Program-made: the position numbers and the translations under genes
Shown here: positions 54,718 to 63,382 of the stretch, one piece after another
How positions within the stretch are numbered: the stretch's first letter is position 1
Layout of the letters: the number at the start of each line of letters is the position of its first letter
Assembly (NCBI RefSeq): GCF_037101375.1
Contig: NZ_AP029019.1
Coordinates: 3,143,001-3,207,000 of the forward strand
DNA: 64,000 nucleotides
Origin: Acidovorax sp. DW039
GTDB lineage: Bacteria; Pseudomonadota; Gammaproteobacteria; Burkholderiales; Burkholderiaceae_C
Direction: 5' to 3'
The notes under the pieces: generated by a model
What the model was told of the DNA's origin: nothing
The model's database searches: none
The model's input: the letters and a program-made list of their open reading frames with translations, nothing else

Positions 54718-56949
54718 TTGGCAAAGACAAGCGCTATGCGCGGCAGCAGCACGCTGCAAAACACCCCTTCTTCTGCACCTCAATCTGACAAGGTCCTGTT
54801 GCCCCTGGGCGCCATGATGCTGGCTGCCTCCATGGGCAGCTGGGCCCAGACGGCCACCACACCTGAAGCCACACTGTCCACCGTGACTGTGAAGGAACAG
54901 GCCACACCTCAAGGCAAGGACACGCTGCTGATCAAGCAGACCACCGTCGGCAAGGGCAAGCAGGACATCAAGGACATTCCCCAGTCCGTCACGGTGTTCA
55001 CCGAAAAGCTGATGAATGACCGCAACCAGGACGACTTCCGTGAAGTGCTGCGCACCACCGCGGGCGTCACCTTCCTGGCAGGCGAAACCGGCGAGGAAGA
55101 CGTGCGTCTGCGCGGCTTCTCGCTGGGCCAGGCTGGCGACATCTACAACGACGGCATGAAGGACGCCCCCCTGCTGGAGCGCGACACCTTCAACAACGAC
55201 CGTGTTGAAGTGCTCAAGGGCTCGGCGTCCATGCTGTTTGGCAAGGGCTCGACCGGTGGTGTCGTGAACCAGGTGAGCAAGGCCCCCCTGCTGATCAACC
55301 AGCACGAAGCCTCTTACACCTTTGGCACGGGCAAATACAACCGCGTGACCGGCGACTTCAACTTCGTCACCGGCGAAGATGCAGCCTTCCGCCTGAACGC
55401 CATGGTTCAGGACTACGCCAACTTCGGTGCCAAGCAAAACAAGAGCGGCATCGCGCCCACTTTTGCCTGGGGCATCGGCACACGCGACGAGTTCTCGATC
55501 GGGCTGTACTACCTTCAAACCGAGGGCCGCCCCATCTACAACCACCCATGGCGCCTGTCGGCAGACGGCAAGATCAACACCACGCTGCCAGCACACAATT
55601 TCTACGGTCTCAACAGCGACTACAACAACACCGAGTCGAAGTACGTCACCCTGGGGCATATTCACCGCTTCAACGATGGTGGCGAACTCAACACGCGTCT
55701 GCGCTGGGGCAACTACAAGCGCGACATGCTGGCCAGCACGATCGGCTTCCAGAACAGCTCCATCACGCTGGACCAGATCAACGACAGCACAGTGCTGACC
55801 CGTGGCTCCAAGGGCCGCATTGGTGAAAGCGATGTGCTGCAGGCGCAAAGCGACTACAGCAACACCTTCAACTGGGGTGGCAAGAAGCACGCGCTGCTCG
55901 CGGGCGTCGACTACTACGACGACGATGCCAAGCGCAACCAGAACTACGCGAACACGACACCCCGCCCCAACACCATTGTTGGCGCGCCCAACAACGGCGC
56001 ATCGGTGGTGGATGGCCGTGCACCAGTGCAGTGGAATACCTTCACCTCGCGCAACCTCGGCCTGTATGCACAGGACACGATGTCCCTCACCGACACCCTC
56101 AAGCTGGTGGGCGGCCTGCGTTATGACGACTTCAAGGCGTCCTACCGTAACCCCACAGGCAGCATCAGCAACGAAGTGTCGGACAGCCTGGTCAGCCCAC
56201 GCGTCGGCCTGATCTTCCAGCCCGATGAACTGTCTTCGTACTACGTGTCTTACGGCACTTCGTACAACACGTCTGGCGATACGTACCAGTACGGCATCTC
56301 CCTGAGCAACAGCACCAATCGCGCGGCCAACACACCGCCCGAGAAGAGCCGCAACTTCGAAATCGGCACCAAGCTGGAACTGTTTGAACGCCGCGCACTG
56401 CTGGGTATCGCAGCCTTCTACAGCGAGAAGTACAACGAGCGCAACACCGACCCTGACACCGCGGCTACGCAAGAGCTGTTGTCCGGCAAGCGCCACGCCA
56501 CCGGCATGGAATTCAACTTTGCAGGCCGCATCTCGCCCAAGTGGGAAGTGTTCTGGAACCACACCTGGATTCCTGAAGCCAAGATCGATCGCAGCAACCA
56601 AGTGCTCGCAGCCAACGGCGGCGGCGCTCAGGTGCAGGGCGACCGTCCAGGCCTCACGCCCAAGCACAGCGGCAGCGTGTGGAGCACTTATGCCATCACC
56701 CCCAAGATCCGTGCGGGCGCTGGCATTACCTACCGTGGCAAGCAAAACCCCGAAGGTTCACGCGCTGTGTACGCAAGTGGCTTCAGCGTGGTCGATGCCA
56801 TGGTCGAGTACGCCATTGACGACAAGACCTCCGTCAAGCTGAACGTGAGCAACCTGTTTGACAAGGTCTATGCAGAATCCCTGTACCGCGGCTTCTACAT
56901 CCCCGGTGCAGCGCGTTCTGTCCAGCTGACGCTGAAGACCCGCTTCTGA
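54718..56949 (+). CDS. TonB-dependent siderophore receptor (Fiu/PiuA-like)
   Basis: 743 residues starting with TTG at 54718, which has GGAGG 5 bases upstream; the ATG at 54736 is 23 bases from that site, so TTG is preferred. Signal peptide to about residue 45 (ending MGSWAQ). Plug domain has IKDIPQSVTVFTEKLMNDRN, VEVLKGSASMLFGKGSTGGV and related motifs; the barrel ends in Phe (LTLKTRF), the outer-membrane sorting signal. It imports a ferric siderophore, probably catecholate type, using TonB-ExbBD. Strong Fur box upstream, and piuC follows 25 bases after its stop, as in the fiu-ybiX pair. Confidence 0.93.
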   Translation: MAKTSAMRGSSTLQNTPSSAPQSDKVLLPLGAMMLAASMGSWAQTATTPEATLSTVTVKEQATPQGKDTLLIKQTTVGKGKQDIKDIPQSVTVFTEKLMNDRNQDDFREVLRTTAGVTFLAGETGEEDVRLRGFSLGQAGDIYNDGMKDAPLLERDTFNNDRVEVLKGSASMLFGKGSTGGVVNQVSKAPLLINQHEASYTFGTGKYNRVTGDFNFVTGEDAAFRLNAMVQDYANFGAKQNKSGIAPTFAWGIGTRDEFSIGLYYLQTEGRPIYNHPWRLSADGKINTTLPAHNFYGLNSDYNNTESKYVTLGHIHRFNDGGELNTRLRWGNYKRDMLASTIGFQNSSITLDQINDSTVLTRGSKGRIGESDVLQAQSDYSNTFNWGGKKHALLAGVDYYDDDAKRNQNYANTTPRPNTIVGAPNNGASVVDGRAPVQWNTFTSRNLGLYAQDTMSLTDTLKLVGGLRYDDFKASYRNPTGSISNEVSDSLVSPRVGLIFQPDELSSYYVSYGTSYNTSGDTYQYGISLSNSTNRAANTPPEKSRNFEIGTKLELFERRALLGIAAFYSEKYNERNTDPDTAATQELLSGKRHATGMEFNFAGRISPKWEVFWNHTWIPEAKIDRSNQVLAANGGGAQVQGDRPGLTPKHSGSVWSTYAITPKIRAGAGITYRGKQNPEGSRAVYASGFSVVDAMVEYAIDDKTSVKLNVSNLFDKVYAESLYRGFYIPGAARSVQLTLKTRF

Positions 56950-56974
56950 TCCATTGCCCAGCCACTTGCACACC

Positions 56975-57664
56975 ATGTTCCTGCACATCCAGAACGTTCT
57001 GACCCCGGAAGAACTTGCATTCTTCAGGCAATCACTGGGGGCAGACGCACCCTGGGTAGACGGAGCACGCAGTGCGGGTGGCCAGGCCCTGCATCAGAAA
57101 AACAACCTGCAGCTGTCCCAAAGCAGCGAACTGTCCGCACAGCTGCAGGCCAAGGTCAAAGCAGCGGTGCACCGCAGCGCCCTCTTCTTTTCTGCGGCAC
57201 TGCCAAGGCGCATCTTCAACCCGCTGTTCAACAACTACGGTGACGATGCCAACTACTACGGCAACCATGTGGACAGCGCCGTCATGCATTCCAAGGCAGA
57301 CGGTTGCTGGGTGCGCAGCGATCTTTCGTGCACCTTGTTCCTGACGCCTCCTGAGGAATACGACGGCGGCGAACTGGTGATTGCCCAAGCCCTGGGCGAA
57401 AAACGCATCAAGCTGCCCGCAGGGGATTTGATTCTGTACCCCAGCAGCACGGTGCACCAGGTGTCACCCGTCACCCGCGGACATCGCATCTGCAGCTTTT
57501 TCTGGGTGGAAAGCATGGTGCGGAGCCTGGAGCAGCGCCAGTTGCTGTTCGACATGGACATGGCATTGCTCAAGCTGCGCCAGAGCGCCGGAGAGACTGA
57601 CCCGGCCGTGATTGCCCTCTCGGGCACGTACCACAACCTGCTGCGCATGTGGGCCGACGTGTAG
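56975..57664 (+). CDS. piuC: Fe(II)/2-oxoglutarate PKHD-type hydroxylase
   Basis: 229 residues from ATG 56975 (MFLHIQNVLTPEELAFF). PKHD hydroxylase family (PiuC/YbiX): double-stranded beta helix with iron ligands HxD in NHVDSAVMH and the distal His in HQVSPVTRGHR, where Arg binds 2-oxoglutarate. It usually accompanies an iron receptor and may modify a siderophore or the receptor system; substrate unknown. A TTG start at 56954 is less likely. Confidence 0.9.
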   Translation: MFLHIQNVLTPEELAFFRQSLGADAPWVDGARSAGGQALHQKNNLQLSQSSELSAQLQAKVKAAVHRSALFFSAALPRRIFNPLFNNYGDDANYYGNHVDSAVMHSKADGCWVRSDLSCTLFLTPPEEYDGGELVIAQALGEKRIKLPAGDLILYPSSTVHQVSPVTRGHRICSFFWVESMVRSLEQRQLLFDMDMALLKLRQSAGETDPAVIALSGTYHNLLRMWADV

Positions 57665-57732
57665 GGCAGAGGAGCCCGTACCGAGGCCATGGCAACATCG
57701 GTCTGTGCGTGGGTCTGGCTCATCACTCCTTT

Positions 57733-57780
57733 TTTGATAGCACCTTGCGCTTGTTCGATAAGCGCCAGGTGCTTTTTTAT
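57733..57780 (+). repeat. Dispersed palindromic repeat, partial copy H
   Basis: TTTTTGATAGCACCTTGCGC, then TTGTTCGATAAGCGCCAGGT. Lies just before the hydroxy-acid oxidase start. Confidence 0.5.
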
Positions 57781-57785
57781 TGCAT

Positions 57786-58901
57786 ATGAACTCAACCCCC
57801 ACATTGCAAAAGTTGCCCGCTGAAGTAGTCAGCCTGACAGACCACGAGCAATACGCCCGACAGCATCTGGATGACAACGCCTGGGCCTACTTCAGCGGTG
57901 GCGCGGCGGATGAGATCACATTGCAGGCCAACCGCAGCGCGTGGGATGCACTGACCCTGTGGCCCAGGGTGCTGCGCCCGCTGGCAGGCGGGCACACGCG
58001 GGTCAGCCTGCTGGGCCGGACACTGGCGCACCCGATCCTGCTGGCACCTGTCGCATTTCAGCGCATGGCCCACAAGGACGGGGAGCTGGCCACTGCCTAC
58101 GCTGCGGCCGCCCTGGGCGCGGGACTGGTACTCAGCACGCAGGCCAGCATGCCCATGGAGCACATCGCGCAGGCAGTGCTCAGCGATGCAGGGCGCGGCC
58201 CCCTGTGGTTCCAGCTCTATCTGCAGCATGACCGGGGCTTTACCCAGGCGCTGGTGCAGCGCGCAGAGGCCGCAGGTTTCGAGGCGCTGGTGCTGACCGT
58301 GGACGCCCCCACCAGCGGCATCCGCGACCGCGAGCGCCGTGCCCACTTTCGCCTGCCCCCAGGCATGGGTCCCGTCAACCTGGCCGGGTTGGCACCCGCC
58401 CCCGCCACGCCGCTGCAGCCTGGGCAAAGTGCCCTGTTTGACGGCCTGCTGCACCAGGCCCCCACCTGGGATGACATTGCCTGGCTCAAGTCCATCACCC
58501 GCCTCCCTGTGCTTCTCAAAGGGGTGCTGCACCCGGCCGATGCCACGCAGGCCGTCGCCTGCGGAGCCGACGGGCTGATTGTCTCCAACCACGGCGGGCG
58601 CACGCTGGATACGGCTCCAGCGACCGCAGTGGCTTTGCCCAAGGTGATTCAAGCGGCAGCAGGTGCCGTACCTGTGCTGGTAGACGGAGGCATCCGCCGG
58701 GGCACTGACGTGCTAAAGGCCATGGCGCTGGGCGCCAGCGCCGTGCTGGTGGGCCGCCCTGCGGTCTACGGCCTTGCCAATGCTGGGGCAGCCGGAGTCG
58801 CCCATGTATTGCGCCTGCTGCGCGACGAGCTGGAGGTAGCCATGGCACTGACGGGCTGCAAGACTCTGGAAGAGGCCCCACAGGTACTGCAGCCAGATTG
58901 A
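57786..58901 (+). CDS. FMN-dependent alpha-hydroxy-acid oxidase/dehydrogenase
   Basis: 371 residues from ATG 57786. TIM-barrel flavoprotein: ARQHLDDNAWAYFSGGAADE at the N-terminus, an LSTQASMPMEHI segment, ITRLPVLLKGVLHPADA with the active-site Lys, and SNHGGRTLD with the catalytic His and Arg. The family oxidises L-lactate, glycolate or mandelate. Specificity and electron acceptor (oxygen or quinone) cannot be fixed. Isolated gene within the iron cluster, not an obvious member of the Fur set. Confidence 0.88.
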   Translation: MNSTPTLQKLPAEVVSLTDHEQYARQHLDDNAWAYFSGGAADEITLQANRSAWDALTLWPRVLRPLAGGHTRVSLLGRTLAHPILLAPVAFQRMAHKDGELATAYAAAALGAGLVLSTQASMPMEHIAQAVLSDAGRGPLWFQLYLQHDRGFTQALVQRAEAAGFEALVLTVDAPTSGIRDRERRAHFRLPPGMGPVNLAGLAPAPATPLQPGQSALFDGLLHQAPTWDDIAWLKSITRLPVLLKGVLHPADATQAVACGADGLIVSNHGGRTLDTAPATAVALPKVIQAAAGAVPVLVDGGIRRGTDVLKAMALGASAVLVGRPAVYGLANAGAAGVAHVLRLLRDELEVAMALTGCKTLEEAPQVLQPD

Positions 58902-59013
58902 TCCCAACGCGTTGAGCACGGTGCCGGTGCCCATCAAAGTCACCCTGCCATCCTCAACCTGCAAGCCCGCGCAGCACTGTCAACCCCTACAACGCAAGGG
59001 GATGCATTGCAAA

Positions 59014-59028
59014 TGCGAGAGATTCGTA
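59014..59028 (+). promoter_or_regulatory. Fur-like box upstream of bfd
   Basis: TGCGAGAGATTCGTA, about 10 of 15 consensus positions, 47 bases before the bfd ATG. The following TATAAT (59030-59035) gives a promoter that this site would cover. Confidence 0.55.
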
Positions 59029-59074
59029 TTTATAATGCGATCATCCACAACAGCCAGCCAATGTGCTTGCCGCC

Positions 59075-59347
59075 ATGATCGTCTGCGTATGCCGCCGAGT
59101 TTCGGACCGAGAGATTGCCCGCCACGCCCGGGCGGGTCTGAGCTTTGACGAAATCCAGTTCGAACTGGGCGTCGCCACCCAGTGCGGCCGCTGCGAAAGC
59201 TGCGCCCGCGATGTCGTGGCGCAATGCAGCAGCACCCATCCGATTGCTGCGGTGCACAATGCCGCTGTGCCGCAGACGATCCAGCTTGCCAGCTCCATCA
59301 CGGAAAGCAAGGCATGGACCTCCTCTCTACACTCGCAGGCAGCCTGA
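59075..59347 (+). CDS. bfd: Bacterioferritin-associated ferredoxin-like (2Fe-2S) protein
   Basis: 90 residues from ATG 59075 (MIVCVCRRVSDREI). Two Cys pairs, CVC near the N-terminus and CGRCESC at about residue 37-43, form the [2Fe-2S] site of the Bfd family. Bfd reduces and releases iron from bacterioferritin. It has an extended C-terminus (about 40 residues beyond the usual 60) with no recognisable domain. First gene of an apparent bfd-tonB-exbB-exbD unit behind a Fur-like box. Confidence 0.88.
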   Translation: MIVCVCRRVSDREIARHARAGLSFDEIQFELGVATQCGRCESCARDVVAQCSSTHPIAAVHNAAVPQTIQLASSITESKAWTSSLHSQAA

Positions 59348-59388
59348 TCCTGGTGGCGGGTTCCGCCTGGTGGATCTTTCGCAAATAA
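59314..59388 (+). CDS. Candidate 24-residue membrane peptide overlapping bfd
   Basis: An ATG at 59314 with GGAAAG about 7 bases upstream opens a short frame that is one hydrophobic helix (LLSTLAGSLILVAGSAWWIF) ending RK. It overlaps the bfd C-terminus by 34 bases in another frame and ends 57 bases before tonB. It fits a single-pass membrane microprotein but rests only on hydrophobicity and the start context. Confidence 0.35.
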   Translation: MDLLSTLAGSLILVAGSAWWIFRK

Positions 59389-59401
59389 CAAGGGTCTAAT
59401 T

Positions 59402-59446
59402 GGCCTCCAGCGCTTGCTACACAAGCGCTGGCAGCTATCATTTTTA
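59402..59446 (-). repeat. Dispersed palindromic repeat, copy I
   Basis: On the minus strand AAAAATGATAGCTGCCAGCG, then CTTGTGTAGCAAGCGCTGGA. It ends at the A of the tonB start codon, so its hairpin covers the region where a ribosome-binding site would be expected. Confidence 0.6.
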
Positions 59447-60147
59447 TGTCGCAGCCAGATCGTTTTGCCCCTTCCGGGGGTGTGAGCCGCAATACTGTCA
59501 TCGTCGGCAGCGTCGTGCTTTTCCACATTGCCGCCATCTGGGCACTGCAGTCGGGTCTGGTGCGCAAGGCCGCCGAGGTGATCGTGCCGGCAGAGCTTCT
59601 CAGCGAATTCATTGCGCCGCCCGCGCCCAAGGTTGCGCCGCCGCCTCCCAAGCCTCCAGCGCCAACCCCACCCAAACCCACGCCCAAGACGCAGGCTCCC
59701 AAGCCTGCCCCGGCTCCCATGCCCTTGGCCATCAACGACCCCACGCCCGCGCCCAACGCACCCACCGGCGTGACGACACCGCAGCCGCCCGCGCCTCCCA
59801 TCACCGAGCCCGTGGCGGCAGCCCCTGCGCCTGCAGCGCCCCCGGCCCCACCCGCGCCGCCCAAGATCGAGCTGCCGTCCAGCGACGCGGCTTACCTCAA
59901 CAACCCCAAGCCCGGCTACCCCGCCATCAGCAAGCGCATGGGCGAGCAAGGCAAGGTGGTGCTGCGCGTCCTCATCGGCACCGATGGCTTGCCGCAGAAG
60001 GTGGAAATCAACAAGTCCAGCGGCTATGAGCGCTTGGACCGCCAAGCCCAGGAGGCTGTGATGCGCTGGCGCTTCGTGCCCGGCAAGCGCAACGGTGTTC
60101 CCGAAACCATGTGGAACCTGGTCCCCATCAATTTTGTTCTCGAATAA
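59446..60147 (+). CDS. tonB: Energy transducer TonB
   Basis: 233 residues. One N-terminal membrane helix (VIVGSVVLFHIAAIWALQSG), a Pro/Ala/Lys-rich periplasmic spacer (about 65-145; PPPKPPAPTPPKPTPKTQ) and the C-terminal TonB domain (GYPAISKRMGEQGKVVLRVL, and WRFVPGKRNG). It passes proton-motive energy from ExbBD to outer-membrane receptors such as the siderophore receptor in this window. The start codon has no usual ribosome-binding site because a repeat copy lies directly upstream. Confidence 0.93.
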   Translation: MSQPDRFAPSGGVSRNTVIVGSVVLFHIAAIWALQSGLVRKAAEVIVPAELLSEFIAPPAPKVAPPPPKPPAPTPPKPTPKTQAPKPAPAPMPLAINDPTPAPNAPTGVTTPQPPAPPITEPVAAAPAPAAPPAPPAPPKIELPSSDAAYLNNPKPGYPAISKRMGEQGKVVLRVLIGTDGLPQKVEINKSSGYERLDRQAQEAVMRWRFVPGKRNGVPETMWNLVPINFVLE

Positions 60148-60162
60148 TCATCAGGAGTTTTC

Positions 60163-60882
60163 ATGGAATCGCAATTCGGTATCGCCAACGTCTGGATCCA
60201 GGGCGACTTTGTTACCCGCGCAGTGGCTGTGTTGCTGCTGGGTATGTCCCTCGCCTCCTGGATCGTCATCCTGATCAAGGCGCTGGACATCATCAAGTTC
60301 AAAAAGCACGCCCGCTCCGCCCAGGACTTCTGGCACAGCGAGGACTTTGCTGCAGGCATGAGCAAGCTGGGCACTGACCCCTCCAACCCCTTCCGCCACC
60401 TGGCACTGGAAGGCCGCGAAGCCACCGCCCACCACCGCAACACCAAGGCCCACCTGCACGATGCACTGGACGTGAGCGATTGGGTGACACGCTGCCTGCG
60501 CAACTGCATTGACGAATTCACCGCCCGCCTGCAATCGGGCCTGGCCATCCTGGCTTCTGTGGGCTCTACAGCTCCATTCATTGGCCTGTTCGGCACCGTG
60601 TGGGGCATCTACCATGCGCTGGTGGCGATTGGCACTTCAGGCCAGTCCACCATCGACAAGGTGGCAGGCCCTATCGGTGAGGCGCTGATCATGACCGCTC
60701 TGGGTCTGGCCGTGGCGATCCCTGCCGTGCTGGGCTACAACGCACTGGTGCGCGGCAACAAGTCCATCCTCAACAGCCTCAACAGCTTTGCCCATGACCT
60801 GCATGCCTACTTTGTGACTGGCGCACGGGTGCACACCACAGGCGAACAAGGCAAAGTGCTGCCCATGAAGAAAGGCGGCTAA
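60163..60882 (+). CDS. exbB: ExbB/TolQ/MotA-family proton channel protein
   Basis: 239 residues, three membrane helices (about 15-38, 125-150 and 165-190). Family motif GSTAPFIGLFGTVWGIYHAL and AGPIGEALIMTALGLAVAIP. It forms the pentameric motor with ExbD that energises TonB. 15 bases after tonB; exbD follows after 3 bases. Confidence 0.94.
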   Translation: MESQFGIANVWIQGDFVTRAVAVLLLGMSLASWIVILIKALDIIKFKKHARSAQDFWHSEDFAAGMSKLGTDPSNPFRHLALEGREATAHHRNTKAHLHDALDVSDWVTRCLRNCIDEFTARLQSGLAILASVGSTAPFIGLFGTVWGIYHALVAIGTSGQSTIDKVAGPIGEALIMTALGLAVAIPAVLGYNALVRGNKSILNSLNSFAHDLHAYFVTGARVHTTGEQGKVLPMKKGG

Positions 60883-60885
60883 GCC

Positions 60886-61296
60886 ATGGCTTTTGGAACC
60901 CAGGACAGCTCCGATGAGGTGATGAACGAAATCAACATGACGCCCCTGGTGGACGTGATGTTGGTGCTGCTCATCATCTTCATCATCACCGTGCCGGTGA
61001 TGAAGCACTCGGTCAATGTGGACCTGCCCAGAGCCACAAACCAGCCCGAGGACGTCAAGCCCGAGACCGTGCGCCTGAGCGTGTCGGCTGAAGGCAAGTA
61101 TTACTGGAACGAGTCGGAAGTGACGGAGGAAGAACTCTTCCCGCGCCTTCAGGCAGAAGCCGCGAAAGAGCCTCAGCCCGACCTGCACATCCGCGGCGAC
61201 AAGGCGGTGCGCTATGAGAAGGTAGCCACCGCCATGGCTGCAGCACAGCGCGCAGGCGTGCGCAAGATCGGATTTGTGACGGACCCCCAGCAGTAA
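60886..61296 (+). CDS. exbD: Biopolymer transport protein ExbD
   Basis: 136 residues. One N-terminal helix (VDVMLVLLIIFIITVPVM, about 22-40) carrying the proton-relay Asp in TPLVDVMLVLL, then a periplasmic domain (about 45-136). It completes the ExbB-ExbD-TonB motor. Ends just before a terminator-like hairpin. Confidence 0.94.
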   Translation: MAFGTQDSSDEVMNEINMTPLVDVMLVLLIIFIITVPVMKHSVNVDLPRATNQPEDVKPETVRLSVSAEGKYYWNESEVTEEELFPRLQAEAAKEPQPDLHIRGDKAVRYEKVATAMAAAQRAGVRKIGFVTDPQQ

Positions 61297-61351
61297 CTGG
61301 CTAATGCTGTGGATCACCCTCCACCACCCTGGCACCACGCGGTGCCCCTTC

Positions 61352-61382
61352 AAAGCCCCGGGCCTGGCGCACGGGGCTTTTT
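61352..61382 (+). terminator. Terminator after exbD
   Basis: AAAGCCCC pairs with GGGGCTTT around a 13-base loop, then TT. Confidence 0.75.
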
Positions 61383-61485
61383 GCATTGAAGCCCCAAAGA
61401 CTCAGATGCACAGCGGGGCCATCCACATCATCGGCTTGCTACAGTGGGCCAGCCGAGCGCTCACGTTCACATTCAGGAGATGCTG

Positions 61486-61656
61486 ATGAAGCCGACATTT
61501 CACCCCGCCATTCACTGCGTCTGCGCTCTCATCTTCATCGGCCTGCTGTTCGCCGGACAAGGCAGGCTGGCAGGCGTTCTCTACCTGATGTGGATTGCGG
61601 TCGAGATTTTTGTCTCCGCCGTCCGAGGCAAGCACGGTAACGACACAGAACGGTGA
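61486..61656 (+). CDS. Small membrane protein, two helices
   Basis: 56 residues from ATG 61486, 6 bases after AGGAG; the ATG at 61480 overlaps that site and is unlikely. Hydrophobic helices at about 10-24 (CVCALIFIGLLFAG) and 29-42 (GVLYLMWIAVEIFVS), with a charged tail ending GNDTER. I do not recognise the family. It lies between the exbD terminator and hemP. Confidence 0.55.
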   Translation: MKPTFHPAIHCVCALIFIGLLFAGQGRLAGVLYLMWIAVEIFVSAVRGKHGNDTER

Positions 61657-61793
61657 CTGGGGCAGGCTTGCGACGCATGTCCCACTGGAGTGACACGCTC
61701 CACGCCCGTTGAGTCACACCCCATCAAAACCTGCTGTCACACCTGGGCACACAAATCTTCAAAATATTTTGCAGAAACCGCTTGTCAAGTAAT

Positions 61794-61808
61794 TGCGAAT
61801 CGTTATCA
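61794..61808 (+). promoter_or_regulatory. Fur box upstream of hemP
   Basis: TGCGAATCGTTATCA, about 12 of 15 Fur consensus positions, 43 bases before the hemP start. Confidence 0.7.
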
Positions 61809-61850
61809 TTAGCACATCGATCAGCATCACACAGCTTCAGGAACACAGAC

Positions 61851-62066
61851 ATGCAAGCCACCTTGACCTCCGCCTCGTTCTTGCGTTCTTCCATGGCCCC
61901 CGCAGGCAATGCTGCTGCGCTGCAGCCTTCCACGGCAGAAGGCACCGTGCATGCCGTGGACAGCAGCACCCTGCTGCAAGGTCAAAAAGCCGTGGCCATC
62001 AGCCATAACGGCTCGCTGTACCGCCTGCAGGCCACCAAGCTGGGCAAATTGATTCTGACCAAATGA
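61851..62066 (+). CDS. hemP: Hemin uptake protein HemP
   Basis: 71 residues from ATG 61851. The C-terminal SSTLLQGQKAVAISHNGSLY and RLQATKLGKLILTK match HemP/HmuP, which in Bradyrhizobium and Burkholderia acts as an activator of haem-uptake genes under iron limitation. Alone here, without hmu receptor genes, but behind a good Fur box. A strong terminator follows. Confidence 0.85.
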   Translation: MQATLTSASFLRSSMAPAGNAAALQPSTAEGTVHAVDSSTLLQGQKAVAISHNGSLYRLQATKLGKLILTK

Positions 62067-62193
62067 GTTTCATCGTGGGGCGACTCCCGGACTCCTAAGC
62101 AGTCCGCAAGGGTCGTTTTTGCCAGCCAACGGTTTATCCCGCGTAGCCAGGCCTCTTTTTTCCCCTGCGATACCCCTTCCTTCTCACCTGCAT

Positions 62194-62222
62194 AAAAAAA
62201 CCGGCTCCAGGCCGGTTTTTTT
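62194..62222 (+). terminator. Terminator after hemP
   Basis: A 12-base stem, AAAAAAACCGGC with its complement, around TCCAG; bidirectional in form. Confidence 0.95.
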
Positions 62223-62260
62223 CGTTTAACCGGCGCACTTTCTGGCACCGGAGGCCCTCA

Positions 62261-62668
62261 TCACAGCCCGATGGCAGCAATGCCTGCACGGGCGATCTGG
62301 GCGTCTTCCGTAGACTTCACGCCGCTGACGCCGACGGCGCCCAGGCACTGGCCGTCCTTCATGATCGGCACGCCACCTTCCAGCATGCCTTCCAGCGTTG
62401 GAGCGCTCAGGAACGAGGTGCGGCCGCCGTTGATCACATCCTCATAGCCCTTGCTCTCGCGGCGGCCCAGGGCCGCTGTGCGGGCCTTGGCGGGCGCGAT
62501 GTGGGACGACACTGCCGCCGCACCGTCCAAGCGCTGCAACCACAGCAGATGCCCACCGTCATCAACGATGGCAATGGTCACGGCCCATTGGTTCTTCAGG
62601 GCCTCGGCTTCAGCGGCCGCTGCAATCAGCTTGATATCGGCCAATTCCAGCTCGTGTTTGGTCTTCAT
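62261..62668 (-). CDS. GlcG/HbpS-family haem-degrading-like protein
   Basis: 135 residues from ATG 62668. DUF336 family: AAAAEAEALKNQWAVTIAIV, DDGGHLLWLQRLDGAA, SAPTLEGMLEGGVPI and GAVGVSGVKSTEDAQIAR. Homologues include GlcG of glycolate operons and the haem-binding HbpS; exact role is open. Proximity to hemP suggests haem, the nearby hydroxy-acid oxidase suggests glycolate; neither is proven. Confidence 0.82.
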   Translation of the reverse strand: MKTKHELELADIKLIAAAAEAEALKNQWAVTIAIVDDGGHLLWLQRLDGAAAVSSHIAPAKARTAALGRRESKGYEDVINGGRTSFLSAPTLEGMLEGGVPIMKDGQCLGAVGVSGVKSTEDAQIARAGIAAIGL

Positions 62669-62889
62669 GGATATGCACCTTCTGTGTGTAAAAAATGAGG
62701 TTCCCCGCCTGGCTGAATGCGCAGCGGGCAGACTCCTTGAGCATAGCGGCACGGCGGGCACTGCGCGGCGCACGGGGCTGAAAACGCACTGCAGTCACAA
62801 GCCCAACCCCCACTGCAGCGCAGGCTTTGTTGACAGGCTGCGTCAGCCAAGCCTCAATATCTGCTCTGCGGTGCCGATAATCAGAACAC

Positions 62890-63249
62890 ATGCCAGTCCA
62901 ACGCCTCCACCCTGCCCTGTTCAAAGCCGTTGCCCTCTCGGCGGTCATGCTGTTGGCTGGCTGCGAGATCCCCGGTATCTGGCCCGACCCTCGCATTGCG
63001 CAACGGGAAGAAGAATCCAAAGCCATCGGCGGTGCATGCCGCCACGCTCTGCGCGGGCTGGAAGACTGCTACACGCTCAACCCCAAGGCTTCCAAGGCCG
63101 CCGTGTTTGCAGGCTGGAAGGAAATGGACGCGTACATGCGCGAAAACAAGATTGAAGGCGCGCCCTCGGTGATCGAGAAGGCAGAGGCAAAGCCCGAGAA
63201 GAAAAGCGCCTCGGCTGAAGGCAAGGGCTCAAGCAAACAGGGCGGCTGA
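62890..63249 (+). CDS. Predicted lipoprotein of unknown function
   Basis: 119 residues. Signal peptide with lipobox LLAGC (Cys about residue 25), so it should be an anchored lipoprotein. The mature part has GACRHALRGLEDCYTLNPKA with two Cys that could form a disulfide, and AAVFAGWKEMDAYMRENKIE, then a Lys/Glu/Ala/Ser-rich tail. I do not recognise a named family. Confidence 0.75.
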   Translation: MPVQRLHPALFKAVALSAVMLLAGCEIPGIWPDPRIAQREEESKAIGGACRHALRGLEDCYTLNPKASKAAVFAGWKEMDAYMRENKIEGAPSVIEKAEAKPEKKSASAEGKGSSKQGG

Positions 63250-63382
63250 GGGAGCTGGGCGGCCAGCCCTGGAGGCATGCCGTCACGGCTCGTCGTACCG
63301 CTGGGGTCACGTTTCAAGAATCGCTCGCTCGCCCCATCCGTTTGAAGAGCCCCGGCTGTTGCCGCAGGCTCCAAAACCGGCA

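Noticed and set aside
54631..56745. 704-codon minus-strand frame opposite the siderophore receptor
   Set aside because: Antisense artefact; valine/histidine-rich without domains, while the plus-strand frame has plug and barrel motifs.
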